In this document: positions 44,588 through 53,022 of the stretch, one piece after another
Layout: each line of letters starts with the position of its first letter
Numbering within the stretch: the first letter of the stretch is position 1
Assembly: GCA_964409335.1 (NCBI GenBank)
Contig: CAYPCW010000006.1
Location: forward strand, 6,266-70,265
Direction: 5' to 3'
DNA length: 64,000 bases
Source: JABMOW01 sp964409335
GTDB lineage: Bacteria > Fidelibacterota > Marinisomatia > SCGC-AAA003-L08 > JACNLC01
The notes under the pieces: generated by a model
What the model was told of the DNA's origin: nothing
The model's database searches: none
What the model saw: only the letters and a program-made list of their open reading frames with translations
Position numbers and translations under genes: made by a program

Positions 44588-45445
44588 ATGTCAAAATACA
44601 TACAGACGCAAGCCAACGCCAAAATCAATCTCGGGTTGAAGATAACCGGCAGACTTTCAAATGGATACCATACGCTTTACAGTCTTTTCCTGGAGATCGA
44701 TCTCTGTGACAATCTGCGGTTTGAATCGATTGACCGCACACAGATATTCGTCACTACCAGTGGGATATCTATCCCTGAAAATACGGTAAATCTGTGTGAA
44801 AAAGCCGCGGGAATTCTCCGACAAAACAATGTGGTTTCATCCGGAGTGCACATCCACCTTGAAAAACGCATACCTATTGGGGCGGGGCTGGGAGGCGGAT
44901 CGAGTGATGCAGCAGCGACGTTAAAAGTATTATCAGATTTATGGGAGCTCCATTTGTCCGAACGGGAACTGGACAGACTGGCAGCTCAGGTGGGGGCGGA
45001 TGTTCCCTTTTTTATCCGCGGCGGATTGCAGCTTGCAGAAAACACCGGCGACTACCTGACACCGATGAGGGATGACCCATTGGGTAGATTCTTTTTTGTG
45101 TTGGTCAAACCGGACTTTGAAATATCCACACCCTGGGCATATGAACAGATAAAAAAATATTTGAAACTTCCGACGAACGTTCATAGATTTGCGCCCCTTT
45201 CAGAGCCACTGAATTGGGCGTTATTTGAAAATGATTTTGAACGGGTCATCGTATCAACATATCCAGAGCTGGCAGGGATTAAGGAAGAGTTACTCAACCT
45301 GCATGCCGTTTTTGCCAGTCTGTCGGGTAGCGGTTCGACTGTGTATGGTATTTTTGATGACCAGGGAAAAGCTTTGCGAGCAGCCAGTTATTTTTCGTCC
45401 CGCGCCTACTGGACCGCCACAACCAGACCCGTCCATCACCCATAA
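44588..45445 (+). CDS. ispE: 4-diphosphocytidyl-2-C-methyl-D-erythritol kinase
   Basis: GHMP kinase of the non-mevalonate isoprenoid path; phosphorylates CDP-methylerythritol. Motifs: AKINLGLKITGRLSNGYHTL at the start and the ATP loop KRIPIGAGLGGGSSDAAATL, with AQVGADVPFFIRGG after it and LSGSGSTVYGIF near the end. 285 residues, usual length. It sits between glnS and the tRNA-Gln/prs pair, on the same strand. Confidence 0.96.
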   Translation: MSKYIQTQANAKINLGLKITGRLSNGYHTLYSLFLEIDLCDNLRFESIDRTQIFVTTSGISIPENTVNLCEKAAGILRQNNVVSSGVHIHLEKRIPIGAGLGGGSSDAAATLKVLSDLWELHLSERELDRLAAQVGADVPFFIRGGLQLAENTGDYLTPMRDDPLGRFFFVLVKPDFEISTPWAYEQIKKYLKLPTNVHRFAPLSEPLNWALFENDFERVIVSTYPELAGIKEELLNLHAVFASLSGSGSTVYGIFDDQGKALRAASYFSSRAYWTATTRPVHHP

Positions 45446-45507
45446 AAGAACATTAACCATAATTTCGTCGGTTTTCCGGCATAACACACCGATGTGGTGC
45501 ACACATT

Positions 45508-45578
45508 TGGGGGATCGTTCAATGGCAGGACATCAGATTTTGGTTCTGGATATCGGGGTTCGACTCCCTGTCCCCCAG
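45508..45578 (+). tRNA. tRNA-Gln (anticodon TTG)
   Basis: A 71-nt cloverleaf: acceptor arms TGGGGGA and TCCCCCA, anticodon stem TCAGA/TCTGG with loop TTTTGGT giving anticodon TTG (reads CAA, and CAG by wobble), T arm GGGGTTCGACTCCC, and discriminator G. No CCA is encoded. It ends two bases before the prs start codon. Confidence 0.95.
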
Positions 45579-45580
45579 CG

Positions 45581-46510
45581 ATGAAACTATTTACAGGCAG
45601 ATCAAATCCGGCATTAGCCCGGGGAATCGCAGAATATTTGCAACTCCCATTGGGGAAATTATCCATATTTAATTTCAGCGACGGCGAGATCGGCGTTGCG
45701 TTTGAAGAGAACATCCGAAATGAGGATGTGTACGTCATTCAGTCTACTAACCCCCCGGCAGAAAACATCATAGAATTAATGCTTATCCTCGATGCTGCCA
45801 GACGTGCGTCTGCGCATAAAGTCGTTGCCGTAATCCCCTATTTCGGTTACGGGCGTCAGGACAGAAAACATGCCCCACGGGTTGCCATTTCCGCCAGAAT
45901 GATGATGGATATGATCATCGCTGCGGGTGTAGACCGTATCATCACTATGGACCTGCATTCTTCACAAATCCAGGGATTTGCCAATGTTCCGTTTGATCAT
46001 TTATACTCCCGCATTGCACTCCTGGACAGGTTAAAACAATTGAACCTGGATGCTGACAACGGAGTTGTCCTCGCACCGGATATGGGCAGCGCAAAAATGA
46101 GTCAGTCTTATGCAGAAAAGTTAGGTGTCGGCTTTGCCCTGATCGATAAACGCAGACCCCATCCGAACGAAGCAAAAATTGCAAATCTGGTAGGTGATTT
46201 GAAAAACAAACGTGTACTGGTCATTGATGATATGGTCGATACTGCAGGCACCATCTGCAATGCTGCGCAAATCGCCATTGAGAAAGGCGCCAATAGTGTC
46301 GTATGCGTAGCGACGCATCCGGTATTATCCGGGCAGGCTATGGAAAGGCTGAAAGCATCACCGATTTCAAAAATTATCGTCTGCGATACCATACCCATTT
46401 CTGATGAGAAAAAAGTGGATATACTCGAAATCATCTCAGTCGGGGCTGTATTTGGAGAATCGATCAATCGAATCAATTCGGGACAATCACTAAGTTCCAT
46501 GTTTAAATAA
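45581..46510 (+). CDS. prs: Ribose-phosphate pyrophosphokinase (PRPP synthetase)
   Basis: Makes phosphoribosyl pyrophosphate from ribose-5-phosphate and ATP. Starts MKLFTGRSNPALARGIAEYL like other Prs proteins, so the ATG at 45581 is chosen; a longer frame from 45494 would translate the tRNA. Motifs: NFSDGEIGVAFEENIR, YFGYGRQDRKHAPR, TMDLHSSQIQGF, and the PRPP loop VLVIDDMVDTAGT. 309 residues, usual length. With the start only 2 nt from the tRNA end there is no separate ribosome binding site, so translation would use sequence inside the tRNA or a leaderless message made by tRNA 3' processing. Confidence 0.96.
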   Translation: MKLFTGRSNPALARGIAEYLQLPLGKLSIFNFSDGEIGVAFEENIRNEDVYVIQSTNPPAENIIELMLILDAARRASAHKVVAVIPYFGYGRQDRKHAPRVAISARMMMDMIIAAGVDRIITMDLHSSQIQGFANVPFDHLYSRIALLDRLKQLNLDADNGVVLAPDMGSAKMSQSYAEKLGVGFALIDKRRPHPNEAKIANLVGDLKNKRVLVIDDMVDTAGTICNAAQIAIEKGANSVVCVATHPVLSGQAMERLKASPISKIIVCDTIPISDEKKVDILEIISVGAVFGESINRINSGQSLSSMFK

Positions 46511-46531
46511 AGAATTATTAAGGGAATCAAC

Positions 46532-47167
46532 ATGACAAAAGAATATAAATTAGAATTATTTAAGCGAGAGGGTACGGGAAAGAAATACCTAAAAGCCCTG
46601 CGGACGGAAAATAAAATTCCCGGTATCTACTACTCGCATGCCTCCAAAGAAAGTATCCCGTTTCTAATGGATAAAAATGAAATGTGGAATGCCATGAAGG
46701 CGGAAGCCCACTTATATAAAGTCATGGTAGGGGGAAAGCCCAGGTCTGTGATTTTTAAAGAGATTCAGCATCATCCGGTTACAGACGATGTCATCCATAT
46801 TGACCTGTATGGGGTCCGCATGGATAAACTGATCGATTTTAAAGTACCGTTAAATCTGGTTGGTACGTCGTTGGGCGTTTCAGTGGACGGCGGCCATTTA
46901 TCTCATCTGCTTCAGGAACTTGATATCAAATGTTTTCCGGCTAACATTCCCTCTGTCATTGAATTGGACGTCACAGAACTGCGAAAAGGCCAGAGTATCC
47001 ATGTGCGGGATTTAGATTTACCCGAAAATGTTGAGTGTGTCACTCCCGGGGATGTGACCGTGGCAAGCATTATCCATGGCCTGAAAGCCGAGGATGAGAT
47101 TCTGGTAACGGAAGAGGAAGAAGAACCGACTTTTGAAGAAGAATCAACGGATCAAACCAAAAATTAA
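46532..47167 (+). CDS. rplY: Ribosomal protein bL25 (Ctc form)
   Basis: 5S rRNA-binding protein, 211 residues with the extra C-terminal TL5/CTC domain. The N-terminal half shows REGTGKKYLKALRTENKIPGIYY and VIFKEIQHHPVTDDVIHIDLYGV; the second domain has VPLNLVGTSLGVSVDGG. It ends in an acidic tail (EEEEEPTFEEESTDQ). AAGGGA precedes the ATG. The prs-rplY-pth order is common in bacteria. Confidence 0.95.
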   Translation: MTKEYKLELFKREGTGKKYLKALRTENKIPGIYYSHASKESIPFLMDKNEMWNAMKAEAHLYKVMVGGKPRSVIFKEIQHHPVTDDVIHIDLYGVRMDKLIDFKVPLNLVGTSLGVSVDGGHLSHLLQELDIKCFPANIPSVIELDVTELRKGQSIHVRDLDLPENVECVTPGDVTVASIIHGLKAEDEILVTEEEEEPTFEEESTDQTKN

Positions 47168-47178
47168 TTTCAGAATCA

Positions 47179-47742
47179 TTGAATATTATTGCGGCACTTG
47201 GGAATCCCGGCAGGAAATATGAGCATACAAAACACAATTTTGGTTTTTGGGTTGCCAATCGTCTTGCAGAACAAAACCGGCTTTCGTTTCGTGCCGGTAA
47301 AGGACCATACGTTTTTGCACAGGTATCCGGTAAATTCGTTTTGCTGAAACCCACCACCTATATGAATGATAGCGGTCTTGCCATTCAGGGTGCATCCCGG
47401 TATTTCGATATTAATTCGGAAAACATTCTTATAGTGCATGACGACATTGATCTTCCGCTGGGGACCATCCGGTTTCGATCCGGAGGCGGAACCGGGGGAC
47501 ACAAAGGAGTGGAGTCCGCAATCTACCACATGCGGTCTGAAACCATGCCGAGACTGAGACTGGGGATTTCCACGGATTCACCCATGAGACCCGCTGAAAA
47601 ATATGTGCTCCAACCGTTTGATGCATCTGCAAAACCAGTCGTACAGGATGTCATTGAACAGGCGTGTTGCGGGATTGACTATTTTCTTCTAAACGGTATT
47701 ATGGAAGCGATGAATCAATATAATAGAAAAGGAACGGTGTAA
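47179..47742 (+). CDS. pth: Peptidyl-tRNA hydrolase
   Basis: Recycles peptidyl-tRNA dropped by ribosomes. Starts at TTG 47179 with no visible ribosome binding site; the N-terminus MNIIAALGNPGRKYEHTKHN then FGF matches the family (catalytic His in TKHN), so the start is right. Further motifs: LLKPTTYMNDSG, LIVHDDIDLPLGTIRFRSGGGTGGHKGVES. 187 residues. The stop codon is directly followed by the hppA ATG. Confidence 0.95.
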   Translation: MNIIAALGNPGRKYEHTKHNFGFWVANRLAEQNRLSFRAGKGPYVFAQVSGKFVLLKPTTYMNDSGLAIQGASRYFDINSENILIVHDDIDLPLGTIRFRSGGGTGGHKGVESAIYHMRSETMPRLRLGISTDSPMRPAEKYVLQPFDASAKPVVQDVIEQACCGIDYFLLNGIMEAMNQYNRKGTV

Positions 47743-49884
47743 ATGAGTATCCACTTATACTGGATTGTTGGTACAGGTATCATAGGGTTGCTGTTTGCCT
47801 TCTGGAAAACCGGATGGATCACCCGGCAGGACGAGGGTACGGAGGACATGAAACGGATTGGAGCCAGTATCGCAGACGGCGCCATGGCCTTTCTCAGAGC
47901 GGAATATAAAGTTTTAGTTATTTTTGTAATCGTGATCGCCATTTTGCTTGGGGGATCAAACTGGGGGAATAACGATTCCAGTTCGTTGATTGCACTATCC
48001 TTTGTAACAGGTGCTCTGGCTTCCGGTTTGGCTGGTTTTCTGGGAATGCGGGTGGCGACCAAGGCTAATAATCGCACAACTCAAGCCGCACGCACGGGAT
48101 TATCCCAAGCCCTGCATATGGCATTTACCGGCGGTTCTGTTATGGGGTTGAGTGTCGTGGCGCTGGGTGTGATCGGGCTTTCAGTTCTATTCATGGGTTA
48201 CCAGTTGTATTTCCCAGACAGCAGTATGACCCGCATTCTTACAATCCTATCAGGATTTTCACTTGGTGCATCATCCATTGCGCTCTTTGCCCGTGTCGGG
48301 GGAGGTATCTATACGAAAGCGGCAGATATCGGCGCAGATTTGGTGGGAAAAATCGAAGCGGGGATTCCGGAAGATCATCCGCTGAACCCGGCGACCATTG
48401 CAGACAATGTGGGTGATAATGTTGGCGACGTTGCCGGTATGGGGGCTGACCTGTTTGAATCCTATGTTGGATCTATAATCGGCTCCATGGTCCTGGGCGC
48501 TAGTGTGATGCTGGGCGGTATCACGGATATACGCTTTGTGATTTTGCCCCTCATGATCGCGGGCGTGGGTATTTTAATCTCCATTTTGGGTACGTTTATG
48601 GTGACGGTGAAAGAAGGAGATAGTCCGCAGAAAGGATTGAACCGCGGTGAATTTGGGTCATCCCTCATTTTATTGATCCTGATCTATTTTATCATTAAGT
48701 ACACTTTACCCGCTGAATTTCAATTCAATGATATAACGTTTACGAGCCTGGGTGTTTTTTGGGCAACGATCATCGGACTGGTGGCCGGATTGGGTATCGG
48801 GTTGGTCACAGAACACTATACGGGAACGGGAACCGCACCGGTAAGATCCATCACCCGTCAATCGCTTACGGGACCCGCTACCAATATTATTGCGGGATTA
48901 AGTGTGGGAATGCAATCTACAGCTATTCCAATTCTCATCATTGCGGCGGGTATTATGGGAGCCAATCATTTTGCCGGGCTTTATGGGATAGCAATGGCTG
49001 CGCTTGGAATGCTTGCCAATACGGGCATACAACTGGCAGTCGATGCATACGGACCCATATCAGATAACGCCGGTGGAATTGCTGAAATGGCCGGGCTACC
49101 GAAGGAAGTCCGCTTCCGTACCGATAAACTGGATGCCGTTGGGAATACCACTGCCGCCATCGGAAAAGGATTTGCTATTGGGTCTGCGGCACTCACCGCA
49201 TTGGCGTTATTTTCCGCATTCATGGTACAGTCCGGTATCAAGAGTATTGATATTTCCGACACACAGGTGATGGCCGGCCTGTTCGTGGGAGGTATGCTTC
49301 CATTCTTGTTTTCATCCATGGCAATGAGCGCCGTAGGAAAGGCCGCAATGGCGATGATCGAAGAAGTCCGGCGCCAGTTTAAATTCATTCCGGAATTGAC
49401 CAACGCCCTTCGTGTCATGTCCAAGTACAAGGAAGGAGACACCTGGTCTGCAGACGACAAAAAGATTTTCGATAAAGCCCATGGAAAGGCAGAGTACGGC
49501 AAGTGCGTGGCAATATCCACGGAGTCTGCCATTCGCCAAATGGCTTTACCGGGACTGTTGGCGATTGCAACGCCGGTCATTGTCGGCTTTGTTTTTGGAC
49601 CTGAGACCTTAGGCGGGCTGTTGGCAGGCGTTACGGTAACCGGGGTGCTGATGGCGATTTTTCAGTCCAATACCGGCGGCGCGTGGGATAATGCCAAAAA
49701 AATGTTTGAAGAAGGCACCACTATCAATGGAGAAAAGTATGAAAAAGGATCTGATGCTCATAAGGCAGCAGTTGTAGGGGATACCGTAGGTGATCCGTTT
49801 AAAGATACGTCTGGACCATCTTTGAACATTCTGATCAAATTAATGTCAGTGGTCTCACTCGTCATTGCCCCTTTAATTAAATAA
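47743..49884 (+). CDS. hppA: Membrane-bound ion-translocating pyrophosphatase
   Basis: A 713-residue, about sixteen-segment pump that couples pyrophosphate hydrolysis to H+ or Na+ export. Active-site motifs: TKAADIGADLVGKIEAGIPE (the DVGADLVGK-type site), DHPLNPATIADNVGDNVGDV and the C-terminal AAVVGDTVGDPFKDTSGPSL. GNTTAAIGKGFAIGSAALTA carries Ala and Thr at the positions that mark the K+-dependent subfamily. FESYVGSIIGS has a Glu placed as in Na+-type enzymes, but ion choice cannot be settled by eye. It starts right at the pth stop and is followed by ribosomal genes. Confidence 0.96.
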   Translation: MSIHLYWIVGTGIIGLLFAFWKTGWITRQDEGTEDMKRIGASIADGAMAFLRAEYKVLVIFVIVIAILLGGSNWGNNDSSSLIALSFVTGALASGLAGFLGMRVATKANNRTTQAARTGLSQALHMAFTGGSVMGLSVVALGVIGLSVLFMGYQLYFPDSSMTRILTILSGFSLGASSIALFARVGGGIYTKAADIGADLVGKIEAGIPEDHPLNPATIADNVGDNVGDVAGMGADLFESYVGSIIGSMVLGASVMLGGITDIRFVILPLMIAGVGILISILGTFMVTVKEGDSPQKGLNRGEFGSSLILLILIYFIIKYTLPAEFQFNDITFTSLGVFWATIIGLVAGLGIGLVTEHYTGTGTAPVRSITRQSLTGPATNIIAGLSVGMQSTAIPILIIAAGIMGANHFAGLYGIAMAALGMLANTGIQLAVDAYGPISDNAGGIAEMAGLPKEVRFRTDKLDAVGNTTAAIGKGFAIGSAALTALALFSAFMVQSGIKSIDISDTQVMAGLFVGGMLPFLFSSMAMSAVGKAAMAMIEEVRRQFKFIPELTNALRVMSKYKEGDTWSADDKKIFDKAHGKAEYGKCVAISTESAIRQMALPGLLAIATPVIVGFVFGPETLGGLLAGVTVTGVLMAIFQSNTGGAWDNAKKMFEEGTTINGEKYEKGSDAHKAAVVGDTVGDPFKDTSGPSLNILIKLMSVVSLVIAPLIK

Positions 49885-49904
49885 TTTAGAGTAAGGAAAA
49901 GAAA

Positions 49905-50432
49905 ATGAGGTATTATGAAACGGTTGTTATCATTCATCCCGCACTTGAAGGCGGGTTGTTAAAGGATAATATTGTTGAAATCCAAAAGCTGGCGGAACAA
50001 AAGGGTGGCGATCTGAAAAACACAGAGGTTTGGGGACGAAAAAAACTGGCGTATTTAATCGATAAGCAAAAGTACGGGACCTACACAATGCTCCAGTTTA
50101 CCGGAGACGGAGTAAAGATCAATGAGATGAATGTAGAATTGGAACATAATCCAAATGTTCTGGCGTACATGACCATTAAAATTAACAAAACCGAAATGAA
50201 AGAACAGACCGCCGATCTGGACACTCAAATCGATGGACAATCATCTTCATCTCCGGAGGCAGATGAGGTTAATATAGCGGTTGCAACAGAGATTGAAGAA
50301 GAAATCCCCGATGTCGGTGTTAAATACATTCAGAAAATCCTTGAAGAAGAGGATGAAGATATTGTGGCCGGAAACGAATTAGAAGCAAAGCTTTCAGATG
50401 ATCCGGAAGCTGAAGAAGATAAAGAAAATTAA
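49905..50432 (+). CDS. rpsF: Ribosomal protein bS6 with acidic C-terminal extension
   Basis: Small-subunit protein that pairs with bS18. The first 96 residues are the S6 fold (RYYETVVIIHPALEGGLLKD, EVWGRKKLAYLIDKQKYGTY, LEHNPNVLAYMTIKINK). The following 75 residues are rich in Glu and Asp (EEEIPDVGVKYIQKILEEED, and EAEEDKEN at the end), longer than usual. AAGGAAAAG precedes the ATG. First of the rpsF-rpsR-rplI cluster. Confidence 0.95.
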   Translation: MRYYETVVIIHPALEGGLLKDNIVEIQKLAEQKGGDLKNTEVWGRKKLAYLIDKQKYGTYTMLQFTGDGVKINEMNVELEHNPNVLAYMTIKINKTEMKEQTADLDTQIDGQSSSSPEADEVNIAVATEIEEEIPDVGVKYIQKILEEEDEDIVAGNELEAKLSDDPEAEEDKEN

Positions 50433-50445
50433 GGAGAGAAATACC

Positions 50446-50676
50446 ATGGCATTTATTAGTCAACGAAAAATATGTCCGTTTTGCGAAAACTCTGAAATGG
50501 TCATTAATTATAAAGAATATAAGGTTCTTCGAAAATTTCTCACCGAACAGGGGAAAATCATCCCTGGATTTGTGACGGGTGTTTGTTCAAACCATCAGCG
50601 TCATTTGACCCGTGCAATCAAACAATCACGAAATATCGCCTTATTGCCCTTTTCCACCGATTACCGTGATATTTAA
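50446..50676 (+). CDS. rpsR: Ribosomal protein bS18 (zinc-binding form)
   Basis: A 76-residue protein from ATG 50446, with GGAG 9 nt upstream; a longer frame from 50398 would start inside rpsF. It reads RKICPFCENSEMVINYKEYK then GVCSNHQRHLTRAI, keeping the CxxC...CxxH zinc motif of the Zn-binding form of bS18. It lies between rpsF and rplI as expected. Confidence 0.97.
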   Translation: MAFISQRKICPFCENSEMVINYKEYKVLRKFLTEQGKIIPGFVTGVCSNHQRHLTRAIKQSRNIALLPFSTDYRDI

Positions 50677-50690
50677 AGGAGAATGAGTAT

Positions 50691-51134
50691 ATGAAAATAA
50701 TTTTAACTGTTGATGTTGAAAATGTGGGTAAAGGCGGTGAGATCGTCACGGTCAAAGATGGATTTGCACGCAATTTTCTGCTACCAAGGAATATGGCACA
50801 GGCTGCGACACGGAAAAATATCGTCGCAATCGCCGCTGAGGTTGAGCGAACCCATATCCGTGAAGCCAAAAAACGCGCGAATATAGAAGCATTGATTGGG
50901 CGGCTGAATAAACTCACGCTCAAGTTCACGCTGAAAGCCGGTGAAGAAGGAAAACTCTTTGGGTCCGTTACCTCCCAGATGATCGCCGATGCCATCATCT
51001 CAAAAGGATATCCCATCGATAAGAAGGAAATAAATATTCCTGAATCTATCAACCATGTGGGGTCCCATTATGTCAATGTGAAGCTGGGGCACGGATTTGC
51101 AGGCAGAGTCAAGATCAAGGTGGATGCGGAATAA
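50691..51134 (+). CDS. rplI: Ribosomal protein bL9
   Basis: A 147-residue large-subunit protein. The N-terminal signature VDVENVGKGGEIVTVKDGFA then RNFLLPRNMA is complete, followed by the long connecting helix and the C-terminal domain (EGKLFGSVTSQMIADAI, HVGSHYVNVKLGHGF). AAAGGAG lies 8 nt before the ATG. Last gene before the terminator at 51160. Confidence 0.97.
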   Translation: MKIILTVDVENVGKGGEIVTVKDGFARNFLLPRNMAQAATRKNIVAIAAEVERTHIREAKKRANIEALIGRLNKLTLKFTLKAGEEGKLFGSVTSQMIADAIISKGYPIDKKEINIPESINHVGSHYVNVKLGHGFAGRVKIKVDAE

Positions 51135-51159
51135 TCGACTAAATGGTTAATCCATTCGT

Positions 51160-51192
51160 AAAAAAAGTCCGTCAAATGACGGACTTTTTTTG
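51160..51192 (+). terminator. Strong intrinsic terminator after rplI
   Basis: A perfect stem AAGTCCGTCA / TGACGGACTT with a 2-nt loop, preceded by an A-run and followed by seven or more T. It closes the hppA-rpsF-rpsR-rplI series and probably the longer gltX series. Confidence 0.93.
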
Positions 51193-51620
51193 TTTAAATG
51201 GGCAGGGTAAAAAGGGTAGGTTTCAGACTTCTATAAATTAAATTTAAAATCATATAAAAAGAATCGTTTGAACCCTACGACAGAAAACCCACCATTTTTT
51301 TGACATTCTTGAAACACTCATTGAATACAATCCGGAATAATACGGATAACGGAACAGCATTAAATATGACATGAGAACCAGAGCTATCAGAATTGTCCGT
51401 AACCATCTGGATATATTCATTTAAAAATTCCATTGTGAAATATGATGATGAAAGATCAGGAATAAATAATCTCGATTACCCTTCCCGTATAACCGAATAT
51501 TTCCGGATCGGTCTGTAGGCAAACAGAGCGTCAACCTGATCATTGATAAACGGTTTACTCAACGTTACCCGCTATGACCGGTTGATACCCTAAGTCTAAG
51601 GAAATAATATCCGGTAGGGG
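51193..51620. other. Intergenic region between rplI terminator and VKOR-like gene
   Basis: About 430 A/T-rich bases. No open frame with protein character, no RNA gene and no repeat recognised. Transcription would converge here from both sides. Confidence 0.5.
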
Positions 51621-52076
51621 TTATGATCCGCTGATGAACAAATGGATAACGGTGATTAAAAAAATAGCGGTATTCACGCTATGGACTCCAAGGCAGGTAC
51701 GACAAAAAACATTCAAACGATAGAGACCCATTGCCAGGTAAAGGGTGAACAAAAACGCCACCCCCGCAATCCCGATAATCCACAAAAAGGAAGGCATTCC
51801 TGTAAAATATTTCACCGCTGTAATGATGATCACCAAGATATAATACCACATACCCCAATAACTGTTGGATTTTCCCAAAAATTTTCCATAGCGGGTGTCC
51901 ACAATGTCTTTGCATCTGCACTTGGCCATCTGAAGCGAGGGTGGAATCCACCACACCATATCCGTGATGAATTTTTTATACACACCATAAAAGTAGAATG
52001 ACAACGTCCATCCGATCCCTGATAAGATGAACAACAGAATCGTTGTTACAGGCGAGAGATAATGGGGGATGCTCAC
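51621..52076 (-). CDS. Vitamin K epoxide reductase (VKOR) family-like membrane protein
   Basis: A 151-residue protein with four membrane segments (about 9-30, 72-90, 97-117, 130-148). The loop after the first contains KCRCKDIVDTRYGKFLGKSN then SYWGMWYYI, and the last segment begins FCRTCLGVHSVN; a loop cysteine pair, the SRYGKFLG-type string and a membrane CxxC are the VKOR pattern. The loop pair is spaced C-x-C, tighter than usual. Such proteins reoxidise thiol oxidases in disulfide formation. It lies 18 nt after the nitroreductase gene. Assignment by pattern only. Confidence 0.6.
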   Translation of the reverse strand: MSIPHYLSPVTTILLFILSGIGWTLSFYFYGVYKKFITDMVWWIPPSLQMAKCRCKDIVDTRYGKFLGKSNSYWGMWYYILVIIITAVKYFTGMPSFLWIIGIAGVAFLFTLYLAMGLYRLNVFCRTCLGVHSVNTAIFLITVIHLFISGS

Positions 52077-52094
52077 AATGGCCGGGCTTTTGGT

Positions 52095-52763
52095 TTACCG
52101 GAATTCTGCAATTTCATCCAGGGTTTTCCGTTTGATATCCGGGACGGTCACATCCGGCGCAGGATGTCCCACTACCAGGATCAAAAACGGCTTGTAATTC
52201 GATGGAACATCCAATATCTGATTCAGGAACGCCATCGGGCTAGGGGTGTGGGTCAGCGTGGTAAGTCCGGCGTAATGGAGTGCCGTAATGAGCACACCGG
52301 TAGCGAGACCTACAGATTCGGTGGGATAATATTTTTTTATTTTATCACCATTAGGCAATAGTTCATATTTTTCTTCGAAGATCGCAATAATTACCGGCGC
52401 TGTTTCTAAAAACGGCTTATTTGCATCTGTTCCAAGGGGACAAATTGCCTTGAGCCATTCTTTTGGCGCCCGGTGATTATAAAATTCCCGCTCTTCTTTT
52501 TCAGCATCGGTTCGGATCTCTGATTTGACGCGGGGATCAGTAATAACGGCAAACTTCCAGGGTTGTTGATTCGATCCACTGGGGGCTGTTCCGGCGGTCA
52601 TGATACAGTGTTTAATAATATCCATAGGTATGACCTGGCTGGTAAACTTCCTGATCGTTCTACGGGAATTCATTAGGGTATAAAATCGTATCGACCGGGC
52701 GAGCATCTCATCATCTGTCGTTTGCCGGGTATGCCTGTATGGAATAAACGTAGGTTTTGTCAT
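52095..52763 (-). CDS. Nitroreductase-family FMN protein, iodotyrosine deiodinase-like
   Basis: A 222-residue FMN enzyme. FMN-binding SRRTIRKFTSQVIP and TAPSGSNQQPWKFAV are typical; EEREFYNHRAPKEWLKAICP then LGTDANKPFLETAPVIIAIF, the ESVGLATGVLITALHYAGL and TLTHTPSPMAFLNQIL strings match the deiodinase (IYD)-like branch. It probably reduces an aromatic or halogenated substrate with NAD(P)H. It is followed on the same strand by the VKOR-like gene. Confidence 0.9.
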   Translation of the reverse strand: MTKPTFIPYRHTRQTTDDEMLARSIRFYTLMNSRRTIRKFTSQVIPMDIIKHCIMTAGTAPSGSNQQPWKFAVITDPRVKSEIRTDAEKEEREFYNHRAPKEWLKAICPLGTDANKPFLETAPVIIAIFEEKYELLPNGDKIKKYYPTESVGLATGVLITALHYAGLTTLTHTPSPMAFLNQILDVPSNYKPFLILVVGHPAPDVTVPDIKRKTLDEIAEFR

Positions 52764-52840
52764 GACTGTCCTTTTGAAATCAAAAGAAATTTATGATATA
52801 AGGTCAGGCGAATCCAATGGGTGATTCAACGCAATATGAC

Positions 52841-52869
52841 AAAAAAATGCCTGCCAAAGGGCAGGCATT
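52841..52869 (-). terminator. Intrinsic terminator after tRNA-Glu
   Basis: On the minus strand, AATGCCTGCC, a 4-nt loop, GGCAGGCATT, then seven T. It lies 5 bases after the 3' end of tRNA-Glu and closes that transcript. Confidence 0.93.
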
Positions 52870-52874
52870 GAGTG

Positions 52875-52946
52875 TAGCCCGTAGGAGAATCGGACTCCTG
52901 TTGCAGAGATGAAAACCCTGAGTCCTAACCACTAGACGAACGGGCC
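52875..52946 (-). tRNA. tRNA-Glu (anticodon TTC)
   Basis: A 72-nt cloverleaf on the minus strand: acceptor GGCCCGT pairing with ACGGGCT (a G-U at the first pair), anticodon stem CAGGG/CTCTG with loop TTTTCAT giving TTC, T arm AGGAGTCCGATTCTCCT, discriminator A. CCA is not encoded. A terminator follows directly. Confidence 0.95.
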
Positions 52947-53022
52947 TGAAAAAGCCCGGAATATTACAGATATCCAGCTACACAAACCAAAATAATTTGA
53001 AATTGAATTTTTATGTTCCCGG

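Noticed and set aside
45494..45580. N-terminal extension of prs by 29 codons
   Set aside because: It would translate the tRNA-Gln gene, and the Prs family starts at the ATG at 45581.
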